From NCBI GenBank assembly GCA_964535025.1, contig CAZHRW010000134.1:1-11491 (forward strand): DNA of 11,491 bases. Reading direction: 5' to 3'. Shown here piece by piece: positions 6,480-11,491 of the stretch. The notes beneath the pieces are model-generated. The model made no database searches. It was not told the DNA's origin and saw only the letters and a list, made by a program, of their open reading frames with translations. Positions within the stretch are counted from its first letter, which is position 1, and each line of letters begins with the position of its first letter. The translations under genes were made by a program, and so were the position numbers. The stretch comes from JAAYZK01 sp964535025. GTDB taxonomy: Bacteria; Planctomycetota; Phycisphaerae; SM23-33; FEN-1343.

Positions 6480-7730
6480 CTAGGAAAGTGTCGCCTCCAT
6501 CGCCTTGGCCGCGGCGGCGACGAGGGGCTTCTCGATGGTCTCGCTGATGGCGTTGCGGGGCTCGTAGCCGCCCTCGGCGAAGGCCTTGTCGGTGAACAGG
6601 TAGCCGAGGTAGTCGTTGCCCTGGCTGATGACGATCGGCAGGGGCAGGCCGCAGGCCTGTTCCATCTGCAGCCCGATCTCGCTGAACAGCTCACCGGGGG
6701 CCGTCACGAACACGCAATCGCCCAGGCGGAGGGCCTGGACCTCGGTGGTGAGCGTCTTGCCGTCGGTGGTGTCGACGGCCCGGTTGGAGTAGTTGGCCCG
6801 GGCGTTGGGGCCGAGCTTCAACTCCAGCACCGACGAGGCCGACCGGATCGGCGACGCCGGGGCCGCCGAGCTGTCGTCCATCGCCGCCAGGACGGCCTGG
6901 CTGAGCGCCTCGCCCACTTCCTGGGCGCCCGTGTGGTCGTCCCGCAGGGCGCTGCGGGGGTTGATGTCGGCGCCGGCGCCGGTCACGTGGATCACCACCG
7001 GCGCGCCGGTCGCGGCCTCCAGGGCGCGGACGAAGTAGCCCGGGTAGTCCGGGCTGGTCAGCGTGCTGCCGGGCCCGCGGGTGACCGGGTGACAGCCGTA
7101 CGAGACGATCATCCCGGCCGCGGCGCCCGTTTCGGCGTCGGTGAACACGACGAAGGGGACGGCGGGATTCGTGTAGCCACTGTGCGTGCGGTTGGGGTCG
7201 AGCCATTCATTGGTGGCCTTGCCCTCGGCGTCGACGACCCGGCGGTTGTGGTGCAGATCCGGCGCCTGGCCGCGCCCGAGGCGGAGGCGTACCGTCTTGC
7301 GTGCGTTCCACGCGGCCGCCGCGGCACGGGCGGAGGCGTCGACGATCTGGGCGATGTAGTCGGCGTTCACCTCGGGTGCCTTGCCGGGGGTCTTGCCGCC
7401 GAAGGCCCGGAGGCTGGGCGCCGAATGCGTGTGCGTCGCCGCGACCAGGATCGACGCCACCGGCAGGCCGTCGACGGCCTCGGCGACGGCGCCGCGGATC
7501 CGGGCGACCACGTCGGGGCCCGCCCCGAGATTGTCCAGGACGACCATCGCCGCCGCCGGCGTCTCTGGCGCCGCCTCGGCGAAGACGGCGACGCGGGTGC
7601 ACAGGTCCAGTTCCCCGCCGGTGTTTTCCCGGCTGCCGGGGAAGCCCGCCAGCGGGACGCCCCGCGGGGGGTTGATGGTCTCGCAGCCCATCCCCATCAC
7701 GATTGTCTCGTTGGCCGCACCGGAACTCAT
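6480..7730 (-). CDS. Neutral/alkaline ceramidase-like protein (PF04734 type)
   Basis: 416 residues; ATG at 7730 with AGGAG seven bases upstream. Ceramidase N-terminal-domain motifs run in order: MGCETINPPRGVPLAGF (14-30), ATHTHSAPS (His100/His102), SYGCHPVT (His214), GAGADINPR (251-259), APGELFSEIG (Glu347) and NDYLGY (Tyr374/Tyr377). His102, His214, Glu347 and one of the tyrosines match the zinc ligands known for Pseudomonas neutral ceramidase. At the place of the family's catalytic serine (NAGNLSP-type motif) I read Asn257, so it is probably not a classical ceramidase. It also lacks a signal peptide and the C-terminal Ig-like domain of the ~650-residue enzymes. A zinc-dependent amide hydrolase in the cytoplasm is the best guess. 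It is the last gene of a three-gene operon, 18 bases after the PIG-L deacetylase gene. Confidence 0.85.
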   Translation of the reverse strand: MSSGAANETIVMGMGCETINPPRGVPLAGFPGSRENTGGELDLCTRVAVFAEAAPETPAAAMVVLDNLGAGPDVVARIRGAVAEAVDGLPVASILVAATHTHSAPSLRAFGGKTPGKAPEVNADYIAQIVDASARAAAAAWNARKTVRLRLGRGQAPDLHHNRRVVDAEGKATNEWLDPNRTHSGYTNPAVPFVVFTDAETGAAAGMIVSYGCHPVTRGPGSTLTSPDYPGYFVRALEAATGAPVVIHVTGAGADINPRSALRDDHTGAQEVGEALSQAVLAAMDDSSAAPASPIRSASSVLELKLGPNARANYSNRAVDTTDGKTLTTEVQALRLGDCVFVTAPGELFSEIGLQMEQACGLPLPIVISQGNDYLGYLFTDKAFAEGGYEPRNAISETIEKPLVAAAAKAMEATLS

Positions 7731-7748
7731 GGCATTGCTCCTGTCCTC

Positions 7749-8516
7749 TTACGTCGGAAACGGCAGTATCTCGTCGGTCTTTCGCACCCGGTCGCCCAGG
7801 GCCTCGCCGATCGGATCGTCGTGGGGGTAGCCGCCGCCGAGGTGCTGGATGAACCCCTCGCCGGCGTCGAACCCCACGCGGGCGCCCATCGCCGCGCTCC
7901 GCGCGTGCAGCGCGGCGACATAGTCGTCCGTGCGGTGATGGTCGCGGATCCAGTCGCGCTGGCTGGCGTGGCGGACGAGCATTTGCTCCTTGAGCTGCCG
8001 CTTGTCGCTGATGTCCACGACGAACGACACGGGGAACGGACGGCCGTACCAGTCGGTCTCGGCGCCCATGTAGTACAGGCGGGGCACCCGGGCGATCGGC
8101 TCGAGGGACTGCTCAGGGTAGTTGGGGATCGGCGCGAAGAAACACCCCGCCCGCACGAGCGTGGACGTCTCGGTGTGATCGGTGTGGTAATCGCCGGGCG
8201 GCAGGGTGATCACGACGTCCGGGCGGACCTGCCGCAGGGCGTGGACGACCTTGACCCGCAGCTCGTGGCGGAAGTCCACGTCCATGTCGATCCCGCCGGC
8301 GTAGACGTACGCGGCGCCGATCAGCTCGGCCGCCGCCTGGGCCTCGGCCAGGCGGATCCGCCGGATCGCCTCGGCGGGCTGTTCCATCGACCCGCCGCCC
8401 CCGCCGGTGACGGTGGCGATGGCCACCTCCCACCCGCGGTCGGCCAGCAGGGCCAGCGTACCCGAGCAGCGGAACTCCACGTCATCGGGGTGTGCCCCGA
8501 ACGCCAGGACCTTCAT
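7749..8516 (-). CDS. PIG-L/LmbE family zinc deacetylase
   Basis: 255 residues; ATG at 8516 with GGGAGG eight bases upstream. The protein opens with MKVLAFGAHPDDVE, the family hallmark: His9 and Asp12 bind zinc and Asp11 is the expected catalytic base. The second hallmark, DYHTDHTET, supplies His111 and His114. PF02585 enzymes remove acetyl groups from N-acetylglucosamine-type amines (GlcNAc-PI, mycothiol and bacillithiol precursors, chitobiose), so hydrolysis of an N-acyl amino sugar or similar compound is expected. No signal peptide, so cytoplasmic. It lies between the aminotransferase gene (28 bases upstream) and the ceramidase-like gene (18 bases downstream), consistent with steps on one amine-bearing substrate. 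Residues 38-43 hold a run of glycines (GGGGGS) in a loop. The substrate cannot be inferred. Confidence 0.92.
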   Translation of the reverse strand: MKVLAFGAHPDDVEFRCSGTLALLADRGWEVAIATVTGGGGGSMEQPAEAIRRIRLAEAQAAAELIGAAYVYAGGIDMDVDFRHELRVKVVHALRQVRPDVVITLPPGDYHTDHTETSTLVRAGCFFAPIPNYPEQSLEPIARVPRLYYMGAETDWYGRPFPVSFVVDISDKRQLKEQMLVRHASQRDWIRDHHRTDDYVAALHARSAAMGARVGFDAGEGFIQHLGGGYPHDDPIGEALGDRVRKTDEILPFPT

Positions 8517-8544
8517 CGTTCGCCTCCCAACGGCCCGCCGGCGG

Positions 8545-9783
8545 CTAGGTCTTCAACTCGCCGATGTTGGCCTTCACCTTCGCGATGGCCTCGATCATCT
8601 TGCCCAGCACGTCACGATCCTGCAGCAGCAACTGGTGGGCGAGCGTGCAAATCCGGTTGGCGCAGGCGTCCTCGGAGACGGGCATCTTGACGTTGGCGTA
8701 CTGCGACAGCTTGTACTCGGCGGGCATCTCCAGGTTGCGGAACAGCGGGTACTCGTTGATCGACCGGCCGTACGCCTTGCCGACGGGCACGCCCTCGGCG
8801 GCCACGGCCTCGCGGAACGTTTCGCGGGGCACCCCGCCGAACTGCGCGGCGTCGTACTTGAAAATATAGTAGTAGAACCCGCGCCGGGTGATCCGCTCGT
8901 CGGCGGGCAGCGGGTCGACCCCGCCGATCTTGCGCAGCTCGGCCGAGAGGAACGCGGCGGCCTTCATCCGCCGTTCCATCTGCTGGGGGAACTTCTCCAG
9001 TTGCGAGTTGAGCAGAGCGCCCTGCAGGTCGGTCATTCGCAGGTTGCTCGACAGCAGCTCGAAGTCGTAGAACCCCTGGCTCTCCAGGCGGCCGAGGTTG
9101 TGGTAGCGGTAGGCCCGCCGGCGGTGGTCGAGCGTCTTGCAGAGGATGATCCCGCCCTCGCCGCTGGTAATCGACTTGGACTGCTGGAAGCTGAACGTGC
9201 CGTAGTCGCCATACGTGCCGACGCCCCGGCCCCGCCACTGCGTGCCGTGCGCGTGGGCGGAATCCTCGACGAGCGGCAGGTTGTGCTTCTCGGCGATGGC
9301 GGTGATGCGGTCGAGGTCGGCCGGGTAGCCGCCGAAGTGGACGATGACGATCGCCTTCGTCCGTGGTGTGATCGCGGCCTCGATGGCGTCGGGATCGCTC
9401 TGGAGGGTCTCCGGGTCGGCGTCGGCGAAGACCGGCACCGCCGCCAGCGGCAGCGCCGCCGAGGCCGACACGACGAACGACAGCGCCGGCACGATCACCT
9501 CGTCGCCCGGCCCCACCCCGCACGCCCGCAGGGCGCACTCGACGGCGACGGTGCCGTTGAACACCGCCAGGGCGTGCTCGGCGCCGTGCAGCGCCGCGAA
9601 CGACCGCTCGAACTGCCCGCACGCGCTGAGCTCCTGGCTCTCGACCGTCCCGCCCCGCCACCAGTTGCCGCTGCGGAAGACCTGCAGCAGCGAGTCCTCA
9701 TCCCGCTGATCGAACTCGGGCCACTTGGCCCGGATGGGCTCGTCAAATACCTTGGATCCGCCGTTGATCGCCAGTACCGCCAT
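8545..9783 (-). CDS. DegT/DnrJ/EryC1/StrS-family PLP aminotransferase
   Basis: 412 residues. I prefer the ATG at 9783 (MAVLAINGG) to the one at 9825: it gives the usual N-terminus of the family, where a GG(S/T) segment precedes the WP motif, and a GAGG element lies four bases upstream. Visible signatures: FNGTVAVECALRA near 75-87 (phosphate-binding turn), GDEVIVPALSFVVSA near 93-107, LVEDSAHAHG (Asp174, pairs with the pyridine nitrogen) and SFQQSKSITSGEGG, where Lys203 forms the PLP aldimine. Such enzymes transfer an amino group to a keto-sugar or cyclitol, or make 3-amino-5-hydroxybenzoate. It heads a three-gene operon with a deacetylase and a ceramidase-like protein. I saw no partner sugar dehydrogenase or nucleotidyl-transferase, so the sugar-nucleotide link is unproven. 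Catalytic residues are intact. Confidence 0.93.
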   Translation of the reverse strand: MAVLAINGGSKVFDEPIRAKWPEFDQRDEDSLLQVFRSGNWWRGGTVESQELSACGQFERSFAALHGAEHALAVFNGTVAVECALRACGVGPGDEVIVPALSFVVSASAALPLAAVPVFADADPETLQSDPDAIEAAITPRTKAIVIVHFGGYPADLDRITAIAEKHNLPLVEDSAHAHGTQWRGRGVGTYGDYGTFSFQQSKSITSGEGGIILCKTLDHRRRAYRYHNLGRLESQGFYDFELLSSNLRMTDLQGALLNSQLEKFPQQMERRMKAAAFLSAELRKIGGVDPLPADERITRRGFYYYIFKYDAAQFGGVPRETFREAVAAEGVPVGKAYGRSINEYPLFRNLEMPAEYKLSQYANVKMPVSEDACANRICTLAHQLLLQDRDVLGKMIEAIAKVKANIGELKT

Positions 9784-10017
9784 GGAACCTCGCTCCCGCG
9801 GCCACCGGCCGCCGTGAAAGATCATCTAAGGGGTATACGCAAACGCAACAGGCCTTCTTACAACGATCATGCCCGGTTGCAAGCCGTTCGGGAAGAAAAA
9901 AATGCGAACGACACGCCGGAGGCTCCAGGCACGGACGTCCCCCGGGAGCACGCCCCATGCGTGAGCATGAGCCCGAAGGCGCCCCGCGGCCTCGTCACCC
10001 GCGCATGACAGCGGGCT
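9784..10017 (-). other. 234-base intergenic region upstream of the aminotransferase operon
   Basis: This gap separates the amidohydrolase-2 stop from the aminotransferase ATG on the same strand. Read on the minus strand it has a T7 run (complement of 9896-9902), 12 bases after a bulged 6-bp hairpin (9915-9930); that is too distant for a canonical intrinsic terminator. Sequence nearer the ATG is AT-richer than its surroundings and contains TTGCAA, TTGTAA and TATACC, but no pair has good spacing. The operon promoter probably lies here; I cannot fix it. No small gene is supported. Confidence 0.3.
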
Positions 10018-10983
10018 CTATACCGTCCCCATAAGCCGCTCGGCGTTCGTGCGGTACAGCTTGACGAGCACATCCTCCGGCAGCGCCAGCCCGCGAAGGT
10101 GCGGGCCGTCGGCCGGTGCATCGGGGTCGCGGATCATCGAGCGGGTGCGGCAGCCGGTTTCCCACATCATCCGCTGGACGTGGAACCGGCTGGTGTAGTA
10201 GGTGGCGTCCAGCCCGTCGCGGACCACCAGGTCCGAGCCGAAGCAGATGCGATCGGCGTAGTGGCAGAAGACCGCCCGAGCCGCGTCCGGCTTGGCCGAC
10301 AGCTCCCGCACCACCCACTTGGTGGCCGAGGTGTCGACGTGGTAGCCCCCGTAAGTATCCATCAATCGGGCGAGGTACTCCAGGTGCTCGGGGCTGCTGC
10401 CCATGTGGACCGACAGCACCTTCAGCGTCGGGTGGTGGATCATAACCCGCTCGAGCTGGTCGAGGTAGGCCTGCTTAGGCCCGCAGACCGCCGGGTCGTA
10501 CCGGCTCGGCCACCAGCAGTCCGGCTGGGCGGCGTGGACCTGGACGAGGATGCCGCCGGCGGCGCAGCGGTCCAGCAGCGGGGCGATCCGCTCGTCGTCG
10601 AGCCATAGCCCCCCGGCCGCCCCTTCCGGCGGGACGAACTTGAATTTGAAGTAGCGGACCCCCGCGTCCAGCAGGCGGTCGAACGCGTCGATCCAGGTGC
10701 TGTGGAAGTGGTCCCAGTCGATCGCGTCGGCGGATGTCTTGTCGAGTCGCGGCCAGGCGCAGGGCAGAAAGAACTCCCCGAAGCGATCGGCCATCGCCTC
10801 CGATACGCCCCCCAGCGGCAGGTTGCACGCCCGATCGACGCCGTACAGGCGGGCGGCCCGGACGTAATCGGCCGTCGCCGCCGGCGTGCCGGAGTGCATA
10901 TGGATGTCGAAGATCGGCACCGGCGGCGGACCGAGCGGCTCGGCCAGCGCCGCGGCGAGGGTCGGGTCGAGGCTTTCATGCAT
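10018..10983 (-). CDS. Amidohydrolase-2 family protein (TIM-barrel hydrolase or decarboxylase)
   Basis: 321 residues from ATG at 10983. A GTG four codons upstream (10995) is possible; neither start has a convincing ribosome-binding site, so the start is uncertain. The barrel carries family metal motifs: PIFDIHMHSG (His28 and His30), LVQVHAA (His150), LSVHMGSS (His193) and ICFGSDL (Asp251), in the order of PF04909 proteins such as uracil-type or 4-oxalomesaconate hydratase and 2-pyrone-4,6-dicarboxylate lactonase relatives. Residues 113-115 (KFK) sit where a barrel lysine may lie. The protein should be a cytoplasmic, metal-dependent hydrolase or decarboxylase acting on a small carboxylic or lactone compound. 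It lies on the same strand as the aminotransferase operon but 234 bases away, so co-transcription is unproven. No terminator is obvious after it. Confidence 0.85.
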   Translation of the reverse strand: MHESLDPTLAAALAEPLGPPPVPIFDIHMHSGTPAATADYVRAARLYGVDRACNLPLGGVSEAMADRFGEFFLPCAWPRLDKTSADAIDWDHFHSTWIDAFDRLLDAGVRYFKFKFVPPEGAAGGLWLDDERIAPLLDRCAAGGILVQVHAAQPDCWWPSRYDPAVCGPKQAYLDQLERVMIHHPTLKVLSVHMGSSPEHLEYLARLMDTYGGYHVDTSATKWVVRELSAKPDAARAVFCHYADRICFGSDLVVRDGLDATYYTSRFHVQRMMWETGCRTRSMIRDPDAPADGPHLRGLALPEDVLVKLYRTNAERLMGTV

Positions 10984-11102
10984 GGGGCGACTCACTCATC
11001 GGATGGTAGGGGACATTGTAGCGTCCGATCGGCCGTCCTCGCCACCGAGTCGTAACGTTCATCTGCCCTGGGTTTTTCGTTTCCCTTGGTCGGGGAATCT
11101 TC

Positions 11103-11132
11103 TTGGCGCAACTGGGGAGCAGGCAGTACAAT
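11103..11132 (+). promoter_or_regulatory. Putative promoter for the secreted protein at the window end
   Basis: TTGGCG (11103-11108, four of six) is followed by an 18-base spacer and TACAAT (11127-11132, five of six). Initiation is expected near 11139, about 36 bases before the ATG at 11175. The minus-strand amidohydrolase-2 gene diverges from the same 191-base gap, but I found no good promoter for it. Confidence 0.5.
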
Positions 11133-11174
11133 ACGTAGCGATTTAATACACGTCAGAATTCGGAGGAGGAAGTC

Positions 11175-11491
11175 ATGACACGCGTTCACGCATGGAGCGT
11201 CGCCCTCATCCTGGTTGCCTTGGCGGTCTGCGGGCAGGCCGCGGTCACTCCGCTGGATCTCTCCGGCGGCTATAATCACGATTTGTATATCTCCCAGGCC
11301 GAAGCGACCGAGGCGGCGTCGTACACGCCTAAAGAGGACTGGGGGCTCAGCAAGAGGATGGTCATCAACGCGTTCGGGGAAAACAGCCTGGGCAACGGTC
11401 GCACCTACGCGTTCCAGGACCAGGTCACCGGCGGCACGGCCCTGCCGGCCGATGGCGTGATCAGCTACAACGGTTGGCAGTACCAGTTGAG
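11175..11491 (+). CDS. Secreted protein, N-terminal part only (cut by window edge)
   Basis: The first 105 codons are visible, open to the last base, so the gene continues beyond the window. ATG at 11175 has a very strong ribosome-binding site (GGAGGAGGA at 11162-11170, four bases before the start). The protein begins with Arg/His residues and a hydrophobic core at about residues 6-18, then CGQAAVTPL, a clear signal peptide; the Cys19 is followed by GQAA and could also be a lipid anchor. The mature part (SGGYNHDLYISQAE, EDWGLSKRMVINAFGENSLGNGRT) is rich in Gly, Asn, Asp and aromatic residues, as expected of an exported protein. It resembles no family I can name with confidence. It may be another secreted polymer-active protein like the esterase at 4601, but this is inference. 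Confidence 0.72.
   Translation, partial: MTRVHAWSVALILVALAVCGQAAVTPLDLSGGYNHDLYISQAEATEAASYTPKEDWGLSKRMVINAFGENSLGNGRTYAFQDQVTGGTALPADGVISYNGWQYQL

Noticed and set aside
4517..6694. Minus-strand open frame of 725 codons opposite the secreted esterase
   Set aside because: It crosses the strong terminator and both promoters, has a low-complexity Ala/Val/Gly/Asp composition, and the opposite frame encodes a recognisable multi-domain protein.
9896..9930. Possible minus-strand terminator made of a T7 run and a bulged hairpin
   Set aside because: The hairpin is only six pairs with a bulge and is 12 bases from the T-run, too far for an intrinsic terminator.
6933..10008. Two long plus-strand open frames (6933-8690 and 8407-10008)
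   Set aside because: They lie antisense to three clearly identified enzymes and have no recognisable motifs; in GC-rich DNA such shadows are expected.

Overview
The window reads as chromosomal DNA of a GC-rich bacterium, most likely a member of the Planctomycetota (Phycisphaerae- or Sedimentisphaerales-like). This rests on gene content, not on a marker gene. The clues are a secreted esterase carrying autotransporter/PEP-CTERM-type repeats and a C-terminal dockerin-like calcium-binding tail, a DUF502 membrane protein, a short ceramidase-like protein, a lipoprotein TIM-barrel hydrolase, and many small hydrolase operons. I see no phage, transposon, CRISPR or plasmid genes. Almost every base lies in a gene or a short intergenic region (none over 250 bases).

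Layout. (1) Positions 170-2335, minus strand: tRNA-His(GTG) with its own strong promoter and a terminator-like hairpin, then a DUF502 two-helix membrane protein, then a predicted lipoprotein TIM-barrel glycoside-hydrolase-like protein. (2) 2453-4374, minus: a metal-dependent amidohydrolase followed after 17 bases by an alpha/beta hydrolase, clearly one operon. (3) 4601-6397, plus: the secreted esterase-repeat-dockerin protein, ending in a very clean intrinsic terminator. Groups 2 and 3 are divergent, and their predicted promoters share one -35 element. (4) 6480-9783, minus: a tight three-gene operon of a DegT/DnrJ/EryC1/StrS aminotransferase, a PIG-L (LmbE-type) deacetylase and a ceramidase-like protein. 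(5) 10018-10983, minus: an amidohydrolase-2 (PF04909) family protein, 234 bases upstream of operon 4 and possibly related to it. (6) 11175 to the window end, plus: the start of another secreted protein, cut off by the window edge.

The common theme is hydrolysis and amine/amide chemistry on carbohydrate-like or ester substrates. The secreted proteins (lipoprotein hydrolase, esterase, truncated exported protein) would act outside the cytoplasm. The cytoplasmic sets (amidohydrolase plus esterase; aminotransferase plus deacetylase plus ceramidase-like protein) look like small pathway modules. No substrate can be named from sequence alone. The most interesting parts are the three-gene aminotransferase/deacetylase/ceramidase-like cassette, the ceramidase-like protein that appears to lack the canonical catalytic serine, the esterase-repeat-dockerin fusion, and the overlapping divergent promoter pair.
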